A stretch of DNA of 64,000 bases from NCBI RefSeq assembly GCF_014287585.1, contig NZ_JACOOJ010000001.1, positions 248,001 through 312,000 on the forward strand, given 5' to 3'. Of this stretch, positions 36,661 to 45,880 are shown piece after piece; position 1 is the stretch's first letter, and each line of letters begins with the position of its first letter. This DNA comes from Parabacteroides hominis (GTDB taxonomy: Bacteria; Bacteroidota; Bacteroidia; Bacteroidales; Tannerellaceae). Below the pieces are notes generated by a model, which was not told where the DNA came from, made no database searches, and saw nothing but the letters and a program-made list of their open reading frames with translations. The position numbers were made by a program, and so were the translations under genes.

Positions 36661-37254
36661 ATGAAAAGAATTGTATCTATGATGGTGATCTTCACCCTTA
36701 TGTTGGGTGGTATGACACATGTGCAGGCTCAAACAAGTAAAGCCGCAGAAAAAGCTGAAAAAAAGCAGGAAAGAAAAGAGAAAAAAGAAGAAAGGTTAGC
36801 TAAGGACGCCGTTATGGGCGAAGAAGCATTCAACAATGCTATGCAGGCTATCACAAACCAGTCGTTCGTGCTCGAAGCCAACTCCGTACAACCGTTGAAC
36901 GGGCGTGTTTACTATGTAAACTCAAACACAAACTTCGTTTCGTTGAACGACGGGCAGGCTATGGTTCAGATCGCATCCAACTCTCCTTACCCCGGTCCTA
37001 ACGGATTAGGCGGCATCACCGTACAAGGTTCAGCATCCAATGTACAGGTTAAACAGGAAAACAACGGAAACGTATATCTGTCCATGAGCGTACAGGGTAT
37101 CTTTATCTCTGCAACCGTAAACCTGGTACTATACAGCGGAACCAACAATGCGATGGTTACTGTAGACCCGAACTTCTCAGGAAACGACCTGACGATGAAC
37201 GGAACATTGCTTCCTTATTCAGACTCTAACGTTTTCCAGGGAACCACTTACTAA
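36661..37254 (+). CDS. Secreted DUF4251 family protein
   Basis: 197 residues from MKRIVSMMVIFTLML; an in-frame ATG nine codons earlier would place charged residues ahead of the signal peptide and is less likely. After the signal peptide (to about AQTS) there is a highly charged Lys/Glu coiled stretch (about 27-48) and then a beta-rich DUF4251 domain with NFVSLNDGQAMVQIASN and SMSVQGIFISATV. It is probably periplasmic or outer-membrane associated. Function unknown. A terminator follows. Confidence 0.85.
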   Translation: MKRIVSMMVIFTLMLGGMTHVQAQTSKAAEKAEKKQERKEKKEERLAKDAVMGEEAFNNAMQAITNQSFVLEANSVQPLNGRVYYVNSNTNFVSLNDGQAMVQIASNSPYPGPNGLGGITVQGSASNVQVKQENNGNVYLSMSVQGIFISATVNLVLYSGTNNAMVTVDPNFSGNDLTMNGTLLPYSDSNVFQGTTY

Positions 37255-37277
37255 TTCATATATTAAACAACAAGGAA

Positions 37278-37312
37278 GGGCGGCCCGATTATCGAGCCGC
37301 CCTCACTTTTTT
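37278..37312. terminator. Rho-independent-like terminator after the DUF4251 gene
   Basis: GGGCGGC (37278-37284) and GCCGCCC (37296-37302) form the stem, followed by a run of six T at 37307-37312. The minus-strand gene ending at 37330 converges on it. Confidence 0.8.
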
Positions 37313-37329
37313 ATGACAGTCCGGTTTGC

Positions 37330-39315
37330 TTATCGAACCGGGACATATTGTACGAATGCTTCCATCGCTTCATAAGAAGCAAGACCTAACTGGTGATACA
37401 GTTCGGCAGTAGCACGGTTACGGTCTTCGGCACGCTGCCAGAACAAACGTTCGTCGTCGCCGAGGAACGGTGCGCTTTCAGCCTGCGACTGGTGTTTCAG
37501 GATCGCATTTCTCTTATGGCGCAATTCTTCGGGAGAGATAGGAACGGCCATTTCCACATGGTCCATTTCCCATTCGGCCCAAGCTCCGCGGTACATCCAG
37601 ATGCGGCAGTTCTTCAACCATTCTTCATCCTTCAATTCGTCGAGAGCGGCCAAAACCGCATTCAGACATACACGATGAGTTCCATGCGGGTCGGCAAGGT
37701 CGCCGGCAACGAACATCTCATCGGGTTTCACATCCGTCAACAACTTCTTCACGATAGCAATATCCGCTTCGCTCAGGTCATTCTTCTTCACCAAACCTGT
37801 TTCGTAGAAAGGCAGGTCGAGGAAGTGGATATGATCGTCATTCTTGATTCCGCTGTAGCGGGCTCCGGCACGGGCTTCTTCACGGCGGATCGTACCTTTC
37901 ATAAAGAGGACATCGCGTTTTTCAGCTTCACCTTCCACCTTTTCATAACGGAGGAAATGGATGATTTCTTCGGCTTTCTTCTTAACCGTTTCGTCTTTTG
38001 TGTACTTATCGCAAACATCGCGCAGATATTCGCAGTAACGGATTACTTCTTCATCCCCTACGGCAATATTGCCGGAAGTTTCGTAAGCGACATGCACATC
38101 GTGATGCTGTTCACACAAACGATGGAATGTACCGCCCATCGAGATTACATCGTCGTCCGGATGCGGACTGAAGATAATCACTTTCTTCGGATAGGGAGTT
38201 GCACGTTCGGGACGGTTTGAATCGTCGGCATTCGGCTTGCCGCCCGGCCATCCGGTAATCGTGTGCTGGATATCGTTGAATACCCTGATATTCACATTAT
38301 AGGCCGAACCGTACAGGGCAAGCAGTTCACCCAGGCCGTTTTCGCTATAATCCTTGTTTGTCAGTTTCAGGATCGGTTTGCCCGTCAGTTGGCACAACCA
38401 AACGATTGCGCGGCGGATCAGTTTGTTGTCCCACTCGCAATTGGTAACCAACCAGGGATGGCTGATACGTGTCAGATCGTAAGCGGCAGACAAATCGACT
38501 ACGACTTTCGCATTCGTATGGTTCTGCAGGTAAGAAGAAGGAACGGCATCGCTCACTTTTCCTTCCACCGTTTTTGCAATGATCTTCGCTTTATCTTCAC
38601 CCCACGCCATCAGGATCACATTGCGTGCTTTCATCATGGTAGCGATACCCATCGTGATAACTCCCGCGGGCACATTGTCCAGTGACGGGAACGTACGGGA
38701 TGCTTCTTTACGGGCTGCTCCTTCCAGCAGAACCAGACGGGTACGCGAACTCAAAGTCGCCCCTATGCCATTGAACATAATGTTGCTCGCATGTCCCACG
38801 CCTAACAGGATATAATCCAAACCGCCTGCCTTCTGGATGTTTTCTTCGTACATCCGGCAGAAGTCGATGATGGCATCTTTCGGCATACATCCGTCAGGAG
38901 CATAAATATTCTCAGGAGCGATATCGATATGATCCAGCAGCGCTTCTCTCAACTGTGCCACGTTGCCGGCTGAAGGAGAGACAAGCGGGAAGAATTCATA
39001 TTCGACAAAGATAACCACGTTGCGGAAGCTCAGTTGCTCTTCCTTATGCATACGGATCAATTCTTTATATACACTCAGTGGAGAACGGCCTCCAGGAATA
39101 GCCATCACAAAGTTTTCACCGATTTCCTGTTTCTTACGAATCTGGTCCGCTATCTCCTTGGCGATAGCAAACGAACCTTCATCGGCCGATTTGTAGATGT
39201 TCGTCGGAATCTTTTCCAGACGGGTTAAAACTGAATGCTCGAAAGCATTTTCCGGGCGATAATACCGCTGCGGTATTCGCGTCAGGGTAATCTGCGAACT
39301 AAGGTCTGTTTTCAT
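37330..39315 (-). CDS. NagB-like/PIG-L deacetylase fusion protein
   Basis: 661 residues from MKTDLSSQITLTR; an in-frame ATG seven codons upstream (39336) is also possible. Residues about 35-290 form a glucosamine-6-phosphate isomerase/deaminase (NagB) fold with GGRSP (75-79). The catalytic regions deviate: VEYEF (104-108) stands for the NMDEY loop, and GVGHASNIMFNG (172-183) for the G-G-I-G-x-D-G-H-I-A-F-N-E loop. Residues about 375-660 form a PIG-L/LmbE deacetylase domain with the metal motif PHPDDD (384-389) and a later DPHGTH. The two NagA genes are nearby on the same strand. True deaminase activity is doubtful; the PIG-L half looks intact. Confidence 0.88.
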   Translation of the reverse strand: MKTDLSSQITLTRIPQRYYRPENAFEHSVLTRLEKIPTNIYKSADEGSFAIAKEIADQIRKKQEIGENFVMAIPGGRSPLSVYKELIRMHKEEQLSFRNVVIFVEYEFFPLVSPSAGNVAQLREALLDHIDIAPENIYAPDGCMPKDAIIDFCRMYEENIQKAGGLDYILLGVGHASNIMFNGIGATLSSRTRLVLLEGAARKEASRTFPSLDNVPAGVITMGIATMMKARNVILMAWGEDKAKIIAKTVEGKVSDAVPSSYLQNHTNAKVVVDLSAAYDLTRISHPWLVTNCEWDNKLIRRAIVWLCQLTGKPILKLTNKDYSENGLGELLALYGSAYNVNIRVFNDIQHTITGWPGGKPNADDSNRPERATPYPKKVIIFSPHPDDDVISMGGTFHRLCEQHHDVHVAYETSGNIAVGDEEVIRYCEYLRDVCDKYTKDETVKKKAEEIIHFLRYEKVEGEAEKRDVLFMKGTIRREEARAGARYSGIKNDDHIHFLDLPFYETGLVKKNDLSEADIAIVKKLLTDVKPDEMFVAGDLADPHGTHRVCLNAVLAALDELKDEEWLKNCRIWMYRGAWAEWEMDHVEMAVPISPEELRHKRNAILKHQSQAESAPFLGDDERLFWQRAEDRNRATAELYHQLGLASYEAMEAFVQYVPVR

Positions 39316-39355
39316 GTTTAATTCTTGATTTAGCATTTTATCATAACTTGAATCA

Positions 39356-39363
39356 CAAATATA
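39356..39363 (-). promoter_or_regulatory. -7 box of the NagB/PIG-L gene
   Basis: TATATTTG on the minus strand, about 41 bp upstream of the start chosen at 39315. Confidence 0.5.
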
Positions 39364-39477
39364 ACAATTAATAAACGATTTTAGCTTTACAGACCATTTA
39401 AAAAATCAATACAGTCATAGGAAACATAGATAATACGGATTTTTAAACTAAATACCCCCTGGTTGTTTTATTTAATC

Positions 39478-39800
39478 AGGGTTCACACTATCCGGGAGAC
39501 TCTGTAGATCAGCATGTTGCTGTGAACCCTGTGAATGCAAGATAAAAAAGGCGGGATCGATCGATAGGATTGGCTGATCGCAAACCGGTTTCACAGCCTT
39601 CACAACAAATTGCTGGCCATTAGCCTTTTACCGCCGTGAACCCTGTTTTCAGTTTTTGTCATATAAGGGATCGGATTGGTTCCTGTCCCGTAAAATATAG
39701 GTTATAGGCTAAAAAATACAGCCTTTAGCCTGTCCGGAAAAAGCCTATAGGGTAGCAGGAAAAAGATAGGCATCTATCCGGCAACCGATGCCGACCTTTT
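39478..39800. repeat. Degenerate second copy of the composite intergenic repeat
   Basis: This gene-free stretch carries, in the same order as 7941-8234, GCTGTGAACCCTGTG (39519-39533), TAAAATATAGG with AGCCTTTAGCC (about 39691-39729), TATAGGGTAGC (39746-39756) and GATGCCGACC (about 39787-39796). Further GTGAACCCTG words occur at 39636-39645 and, inverted, near 39478-39488. No coding potential is seen. Confidence 0.65.
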
Positions 39801-40075
39801 CGGGAAGCGACAGGCATCTATTTGCAAAACACTGGTGATTCGATTTCAAAATACCTATGTTTTGATGGGTAGGAACAACTTCACCTTTTGGCAGGCTTGA
39901 AACTAAATGTCCCACTAAAGAACCAGGTTCGCGGATGACGCGGATGAAACAGATTAAAGCGGATTTAAATTATTTTATCCGTGCTTGTGATTATAGTGTC
40001 GATGTCTTAGGGCTGTGCTCTGGGCTATATCCTGTCGGGCAACCCTAAGGCAAGGCTTTCCTCAAACCGCTATTG

Positions 40076-40247
40076 CTCTTTTGCCGTCTGCTTCAGCAGA
40101 CGGATGGATGATTGTTCCGGCTTTGCCGGTTCCTCTGTGGGTTTTAACCCCTTTTAATACAATAGATGAAAGGGACTGAAGTCCACAGAGGAAGAGGCTT
40201 TGCCTCCAGGCCTTTTAATCCGTCTGCTGAAGCAGACGGCAAAAGAG
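40076..40247. repeat. Large nested inverted repeat (palindromic element)
   Basis: Perfect 30-bp terminal arms at 40076-40105 and 40218-40247 enclose 112 bp. Each arm is itself a hairpin (CCGTCTGC, 4-base loop, GCAGACGG). Inside lie a CCGGCTTTGCCGG hairpin (40118-40130), a second inverted pair TTCCTCTGTGG (40130-40140) and CCACAGAGGAA (40183-40193), and a GGGTTTTAACCC dyad. No ORF is seen; it looks like a non-autonomous structured repeat. Confidence 0.85.
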
Positions 40248-40317
40248 AGCCTCCGGCATAAAGCGCAGCTTTGTCTGTTAGCTCACTGATAAATCATTAT
40301 TTGTGGGACAAATATTC

Positions 40318-41478
40318 TTAAAACAACGTGTTGGCAGCCGGAACCAGGTTTCCCATTGACCAAACGGCACGGACAGCCAGATTACGGTCCATGATGATGA
40401 TATCGGCATCTTTTCCGCGCTGCAACGTACCCGTGCGGTCGGATACCCCCATCAAGCGTGCCGGAGTTTCGGAAGCCATGCGAACGGCATCGGCCAACGG
40501 GATATTGGCTTTCTGAACCATCGTACGAACCAGTACATCCATCGTAGCGATACTTCCGGCAAGCGAAGAATGGTCAGCCAATTTGCAAACGCCGTCTTCA
40601 ATAATAATACGTGAATCTTCGGCCGGTTTCACATCGCTCGCGGCATAGGACAACGCATCGGTTACCAGACAGGTACGTTCCACCCCTTTCAGCTTATACA
40701 CCAGGCGAAGGATCGTAGAAGGCAAATGCTTACCGTCGGCAATCACTTCCACCGTCATATCGTCCATCAGGAAAACGCTTTCCACCGTTCCTTCGTACTT
40801 ATATTCACGACGCTTGTGGAAACCGGGCATTGCATTGTAGAACTGGGCCGCATGGGTAAAACCCGCTGCATAAGCCTCTTTGATGTCCCCGAATTCAGCT
40901 TCCGTATGCGTAATGGCAGCCAGAATACCTTTCGACCTGAGATAACGGGCGAAATCATGCGCACCCGGCAATTCAGGACTGGCATCCCAACGCTTAATGC
41001 AGTTCGTGCTTTCCAGGATAGACATATATTCTTCCTTATCCGGATCTTTCACATCGTATAAGCTGCCGGCCATTTTTGCATTCAGGTACGGCCCCTCCAC
41101 ATGAAGTCCCAACACAGGGCCATCTTTTTCTGCCATAAGCTTCTCACAGATAGAGACAGCTTTACATATCAATTCTTTAGGAGAAGACGACAAAGTGGGA
41201 AAAATAGTTGTCGCACCATGTTTCATATGAGCGGCAATCGCGCTATGGAAGGCTTCTTCCGTACATTCCTTAAAATCGTGTCCCCCGCCGCCGTGCACGT
41301 TCATGGCTACGAAACCGGGAATAATATACATTCCCTTAGCGTCAACCACTTTAGCACCGATAACAGCCAGGTCGCTGTTTGTTACTTCCAAAATCTTCCC
41401 GTCGCTAATCAATACGGAGCCATCCTTCAACCATCCCTGCGGGGTGAGGATCTGGCCATTTATTATTTGTGTCAGCAT
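40318..41478 (-). CDS. NagA-like N-acetylglucosamine-6-phosphate deacetylase paralogue with altered metal site
   Basis: 386 residues, clearly homologous over its whole length to the gene just upstream (41482-42648), which starts with almost the same 30 residues. It keeps the amidohydrolase fold, HVEGPY (Glu128), His191 and the catalytic TDA Asp. Asn60 replaces the first His of HxHG (AMNVHGGGG), and Gln212 replaces the metal-ligand His in HAAQFYNAMP, where the paralogue has HATHFYNAMP. The gene starts 3 nt after the paralogue's stop. It may be inactive, use one metal differently, or have another substrate. Confidence 0.88.
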   Translation of the reverse strand: MLTQIINGQILTPQGWLKDGSVLISDGKILEVTNSDLAVIGAKVVDAKGMYIIPGFVAMNVHGGGGHDFKECTEEAFHSAIAAHMKHGATTIFPTLSSSPKELICKAVSICEKLMAEKDGPVLGLHVEGPYLNAKMAGSLYDVKDPDKEEYMSILESTNCIKRWDASPELPGAHDFARYLRSKGILAAITHTEAEFGDIKEAYAAGFTHAAQFYNAMPGFHKRREYKYEGTVESVFLMDDMTVEVIADGKHLPSTILRLVYKLKGVERTCLVTDALSYAASDVKPAEDSRIIIEDGVCKLADHSSLAGSIATMDVLVRTMVQKANIPLADAVRMASETPARLMGVSDRTGTLQRGKDADIIIMDRNLAVRAVWSMGNLVPAANTLF

Positions 41479-41481
41479 AAA

Positions 41482-42648
41482 TCAAAACAGTTTATTCGTT
41501 CCTTCCACTAATTTACCCATCGCCCAAACAGCACGGACGTTCAAGTCCTTGTCCAATATCTGGATGTCCGCATCCTTCCCTCGTTGCAAAGAGCCTTTAC
41601 GGTCGTAAACGCCCATGATGCGTGCCGGAGTTTCGGAAGCCATGCGAACGGCATCTTCCAACGGGATCTCGGCTTTCTGGACGACCGTACGGATCAGGCG
41701 ATCCATAGTCGCAACGCTGCCGGCAAGAGCAGAACGGTCAGCCAGCTTGCAAACGCCGTCTTCGATGATCACACGCGGGTCGAACGCCGTCTGGCTGTCA
41801 CTTGCGGCACAAGCCAGCGCATCGGTGATCAGGCAAGTACGTTCCACACCTTTGATCTTATAAACCAAACGGAGGATCGTCGGAGGCACATGGATACCGT
41901 CGGCCACTACCTCGACCGTCATATCGTCGATCAGGTAGATACTTTCGACCGTACCTTCATATTTATATTCACGACGTTTGTGGAAACCGGGCATTGCGTT
42001 GTAGAAGTGTGTGGCATGTGTATATCCGGCTTCGTAGGCAGTCTGGATATCTTCGTATTCGGCTTGCGTATGGCCGACAGATGCCAATACGCCTTTCGAT
42101 GTGATGTATTTACCGAACTGCATGGCACCCGGCAATTCAGGAGCGGCATCCCAACGTTTGATGCAATGTGTTTCTTCCAACAGGGGAATGTATTCTTCCG
42201 GATCCGGATTCTTGATATTTTCCGGCAACTGCCCGCCAGCCATCTTCATATTGAAGTAATGTCCTTCCAGATGAAGCCCCAGGACAGGGCTGTCTTTTTC
42301 TGCCATCAACTTTTCAGTCGTTGCAGCCGCTTCACGGATCATCGGGATGGTCGAAGAAGATAATGTGGGGAAAATACTGGTCGTACCATGCTGCATGTGA
42401 GCGGCTACTGCTGCCCGGAATGCATCTTCTGTACCTTCCATAAAGTCACGGCCTCCACCGCCGTGGACATGGATTTCTACTCCGCCCGGCACGATATACA
42501 TGCCTTTAGCGTCTATCAAAGTGGCTCCTACCACTGCCAGATCGCAGTTAGTCACTTCTAAAATCTTGTTATCGCTTATCAGAACAGAACCGTCTTTCAA
42601 CCAGCCCTGTGGGGTAAGGATCTTGCCATTTATAATCTGAGTTAACAT
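41482..42648 (-). CDS. nagA: N-acetylglucosamine-6-phosphate deacetylase
   Basis: 388 residues, an amidohydrolase that removes acetate from GlcNAc-6-phosphate. The metal and catalytic residues are present: EIHVHGGGG (His60, His62), HLEGH (Glu128), GHTQAEY (His193), THFYNAMP (His214) and TDA. It is first in a two-gene unit with a diverged copy 3 nt downstream; a NagB-like fusion gene lies further along the same strand. A TACCTTTGC promoter box precedes it. Confidence 0.93.
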   Translation of the reverse strand: MLTQIINGKILTPQGWLKDGSVLISDNKILEVTNCDLAVVGATLIDAKGMYIVPGGVEIHVHGGGGRDFMEGTEDAFRAAVAAHMQHGTTSIFPTLSSSTIPMIREAAATTEKLMAEKDSPVLGLHLEGHYFNMKMAGGQLPENIKNPDPEEYIPLLEETHCIKRWDAAPELPGAMQFGKYITSKGVLASVGHTQAEYEDIQTAYEAGYTHATHFYNAMPGFHKRREYKYEGTVESIYLIDDMTVEVVADGIHVPPTILRLVYKIKGVERTCLITDALACAASDSQTAFDPRVIIEDGVCKLADRSALAGSVATMDRLIRTVVQKAEIPLEDAVRMASETPARIMGVYDRKGSLQRGKDADIQILDKDLNVRAVWAMGKLVEGTNKLF

Positions 42649-42688
42649 AGCGCAAGAATTAAGTTTGTGTTTTTTTAGTTTTAAGTAG

Positions 42689-42697
42689 GCAAAGGTA
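42689..42697 (-). promoter_or_regulatory. -7 box of the nagA operon
   Basis: TACCTTTGC on the minus strand, about 40 bp upstream of the ATG at 42648, the same sequence as at rplY and the ABC-F genes. Confidence 0.65.
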
Positions 42698-42817
42698 GGA
42701 AGAAATTCTAAAGAGGGTTAAAATTCAAGCGTTAATATTTACTTTTTCAAAACCATAGTGCACATTTGGCAATATTTGAACCGTAAATGCTGATTTACGG
42801 TTCACAAGAACTGACTG

Positions 42818-44764
42818 CTAACTATTGGCCGCATTCAGTTCTTCCAGTTCAAGTGTCTGTTCCGTCCAGAGATCCATCGTGTCGGAAAGATTTTTCTTCA
42901 ATTCGGAATATTCGGTGTATAAGGAAACATCTGCCGCCCCTTCGGGAGTGGCCAGCCTGGCCTCGACAGCAGAAATGGAGTTTTCGAGTTCAGTTATTTT
43001 CCTTTCGGATTCGGCTATCGCTTTTTCAACTTTCTTAATTGCCTTGCTTTGCTCCTTGCGGGCTTCATAAGAGAGCTTGTTTTGAGTCGGTTCCGAAGCG
43101 GTTCCTTCCATAGAGGCTGTAGCTTGGGTGGAACGTTCCAATTCGCGCAAGCTATCCATCTTTTTATGTTCCAGGAAATCATAAATACCTCCTAAATGCT
43201 CGATAACCCGCTTGTTTCCGAATTCATAGACTTTGTCCACCAGTCCATCCAGGAACTCACGGTCATGCGAAACGACGATAACCGTACCGTCGAACTCTTT
43301 CAAAGCATCTTTCAGCACATCTTTCGAGCGCATGTCCAAATGGTTGGTCGGCTCATCGAGAATCAACAGGTTCACCGGTTCCAACAACAGACGGATCATG
43401 GCCAGACGGGTCTTTTCTCCACCGGACAGCACCTTCACCTTCTTATCCGACGCTTCTCCACCGAACATGAAAGCCCCCAGTATATCCCGTATCTTCAGGC
43501 GGATATCACCCTGTGCAACGTAATCGATCGTATCGAAAACGGTCATATTCTCGTCCAACAGCTGTGCCTGGTTCTGTGCAAAATAGCCGATCTTCACATT
43601 ATGCCCCAACTGGAGCTTTCCGGTAAAGTCGGTGATCTCTCCCATTATGCATTTAACCAATGTGGACTTACCTTCGCCATTCTTGCCGACAAAAGCGACT
43701 TTGTCTCCGCGGTTAATGGTAAACGTGGCATGCTCGAAAATCAGATGGTCGCCATAGCGTTTGGCCACATCTTCCGCAATCACCGGATAGGAACCGGATC
43801 GGGGAGCCGGAGGAAATTTCAGGCTCAACATAGCCGTATCCACTTCGTCCACCTCGATGCGTTCAACCTTTTCCAATTGTTTGATACGGGATTGCACCTG
43901 CACGGATTTGGTCGCTTTATAACGGAAACGCTCGATGAAAGCCTCCGTATCGGCCAATTTCTTCTGCTGGTTTTCAAAAGCACGGAGTTGTTGTTCGCGG
44001 CGATCTTTACGCAATTCCACATATTCGGAATACTTTACCTTATAATCATAAATCTTCCCAAGTTCTATCTCTACCGTACGGAAAGTCGTATTATCGATAA
44101 ACGCCCGGTCATGTGAAACCAGGATAACCGCATTGGCACGTGTCGCGATAAAGTTTTCAAGCCATTGGATAGACTCGATGTCCAAATGGTTGGTCGGCTC
44201 GTCCAGCAACAGGACATCCGGCTTGCGGAGCAGGAGCTTGGCAAGCTCGATACGCATACGCCATCCCCCGCTGAACTCGGAGGTCGGCCGGTCGAAATCC
44301 TCACGGCTAAATCCCAAGCCGATCAACGTCCGTTCCAACTCGGCATGATAGTTATTCCCGCCCATCATCTGGAAATGTTCCGTCAGATGCGCAACACGGT
44401 CTATGAGATTCTGATACGATTCCGTTTCATAATCGGTCCGCTCGGCCAGTTGCAGATTCAGCCGTTCTATCTCTTTTTCTATCTCATGGATATGTTCGAA
44501 GGCATGTTCCGCCTCTTCGCGCACCGTCTGTGTATCCGCCAGCTTCATCTGCTGGGGAAGATAACCGATCGTCGTTTCCTTCGGAACGCTGACCGTCCCG
44601 GAGGTAGGCGACTGCAATCCGGCAAATATTTTCAGCATCGTCGATTTTCCCGCACCGTTCTTTCCCACCAATGCGATGCGATCCTTCTTATTTACCACAA
44701 ACGAAACATCATCAAAAAGCGTAAACCCGCCAAACTCAACTGTAAGTCCTTCAACCGAAATCAT
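42818..44764 (-). CDS. ABC-F ATPase, YheS/Uup-like
   Basis: 648 residues with two complete cassettes: GKNGAGKST and GKNGEGKST as P-loops, SGGWRMR and SGGEKTR signatures, DEPTNHLDIES and DEPTNHLDMRS. The inter-cassette linker (about 240-320) is basic and helical. The C-terminal extension (about 565-645) is a Glu/Lys-rich coiled coil as in Uup. It is a cytoplasmic, ribosome-associated translation factor. Compared with the other ABC-F protein in this window (18673), both P-loops are intact. Confidence 0.94.
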   Translation of the reverse strand: MISVEGLTVEFGGFTLFDDVSFVVNKKDRIALVGKNGAGKSTMLKIFAGLQSPTSGTVSVPKETTIGYLPQQMKLADTQTVREEAEHAFEHIHEIEKEIERLNLQLAERTDYETESYQNLIDRVAHLTEHFQMMGGNNYHAELERTLIGLGFSREDFDRPTSEFSGGWRMRIELAKLLLRKPDVLLLDEPTNHLDIESIQWLENFIATRANAVILVSHDRAFIDNTTFRTVEIELGKIYDYKVKYSEYVELRKDRREQQLRAFENQQKKLADTEAFIERFRYKATKSVQVQSRIKQLEKVERIEVDEVDTAMLSLKFPPAPRSGSYPVIAEDVAKRYGDHLIFEHATFTINRGDKVAFVGKNGEGKSTLVKCIMGEITDFTGKLQLGHNVKIGYFAQNQAQLLDENMTVFDTIDYVAQGDIRLKIRDILGAFMFGGEASDKKVKVLSGGEKTRLAMIRLLLEPVNLLILDEPTNHLDMRSKDVLKDALKEFDGTVIVVSHDREFLDGLVDKVYEFGNKRVIEHLGGIYDFLEHKKMDSLRELERSTQATASMEGTASEPTQNKLSYEARKEQSKAIKKVEKAIAESERKITELENSISAVEARLATPEGAADVSLYTEYSELKKNLSDTMDLWTEQTLELEELNAANS

Positions 44765-44785
44765 ATTTTTTCTCTTTTATGGCTG

Positions 44786-44794
44786 CAAAGGTAT
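44786..44794 (-). promoter_or_regulatory. -7 box of the second ABC-F gene
   Basis: TACCTTTGC on the minus strand, 22 bp upstream of the ATG at 44764, within the short gap after the GH43-like gene. Confidence 0.65.
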
Positions 44795-44805
44795 ATATAT
44801 TTTGT

Positions 44806-45846
44806 TTACTTTTTCTTCCTCTCAACAGGTGACGGGACTTTCTTTGCATACTTATCCCGGTCACAGACGATCTTCCCATCCACATATTCCAACTCGGCAA
44901 TCTGGATAGAGGCACGATGATAGTTCCAAGTGTTTTCTTCCACTTCGATACCGTCCATTTTGTACGTTCGTCCCGGATGAGTAAAATAGAAGATAAAGGC
45001 ACGGTCACCGATCACGACGACATCGCAATGTCTCCCCTGGTCGAAATCGTCCGGACGGAGACCCGGCTTGTTCAGGATTGTCGAATTATAGGTCCAGTTA
45101 GCCGCATCGTCCGATTCATAACAATGCAAGCCGACATATCCTAAATTGCATTCATCGATGATGTTCCAGTATTTATTCTTCCAATAAAAGACAACCGGTC
45201 CTTCATGCGGGACATCGTCAATCTCGCATTTGCCGGTCACCTTCCAGGTCGTCAGGTCCTTGCTCACACCCGTATTCGTTTTGGAGTCGGGAGTTTTATA
45301 CCACATCTTCCAACTGCCATCCGGCATCTGGAATGCCGAAGCATCGATACAGCCATGCGTACCCTCTATCTCCTCCACCAAGTCCCAATTCATCAGATCC
45401 TTGCTTTTGTAAAAGACAAGCCGGGCATCGCCTCCCCAAAAAGGATGAATGCCGGGGATAAAGGTAACGATCATGTAATAAGTGTCCTTATGCTTGAACA
45501 CATCGGGAGCCCAGAAAGTGCTCTGTCCCTGCATAGGCTCCGGCAAGTTCGCCGTCCCGACATAATACCAGCTTTTACCGTTGTTCTTGGTAGCCGCGAT
45601 CCCGACCTTACTGCCATAGACGCATGCCACTTCCTGCAAATTAGGTACATTGGCACGACGTTGGGTGTAGAACATCCACCATTCCTGCCGCTCCGCATTC
45701 CATTCGAGCGTCGGATCGGTGGGGCCGTCATGGATCGGGCAACGGAACAAAGGAGCCGGCGCATGTTCGATGTCGAAAGGCTTGTCCTGTGCAAAAAGGC
45801 TTGTCCCGCAAAACAGGGCTGCCAACACAAATAATATTCTTTTCAT
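44806..45846 (-). CDS. GH43-like five-bladed beta-propeller glycosidase (secreted)
   Basis: About 346 residues from MKRILFVLAALFCGTSLFAQ, a signal peptide; an upstream ATG at 45864 adds six polar residues. The mature protein has propeller-type repeats and the acidic triad positions of the GH43/GH32/GH117 clan: DGPTDPTLEW (base Asp), THGCIDASAFQM (Asp) and VPHEGPVVFYW (acid Glu). It is the last gene of a susC-susD-GH2 operon, so it likely removes a side-chain sugar from the same glycan. Exact family and substrate are not certain. Confidence 0.82.
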   Translation of the reverse strand: MKRILFVLAALFCGTSLFAQDKPFDIEHAPAPLFRCPIHDGPTDPTLEWNAERQEWWMFYTQRRANVPNLQEVACVYGSKVGIAATKNNGKSWYYVGTANLPEPMQGQSTFWAPDVFKHKDTYYMIVTFIPGIHPFWGGDARLVFYKSKDLMNWDLVEEIEGTHGCIDASAFQMPDGSWKMWYKTPDSKTNTGVSKDLTTWKVTGKCEIDDVPHEGPVVFYWKNKYWNIIDECNLGYVGLHCYESDDAANWTYNSTILNKPGLRPDDFDQGRHCDVVVIGDRAFIFYFTHPGRTYKMDGIEVEENTWNYHRASIQIAELEYVDGKIVCDRDKYAKKVPSPVERKKK

Positions 45847-45880
45847 GCTATTCAGATTAGACATATCTATACATTATATA

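Noticed and set aside
40318..41478. Second nagA as a pseudogene
   Set aside because: The frame is complete, of normal length, without stops or frameshifts, and closely coupled to the first copy; only specific ligands are changed.
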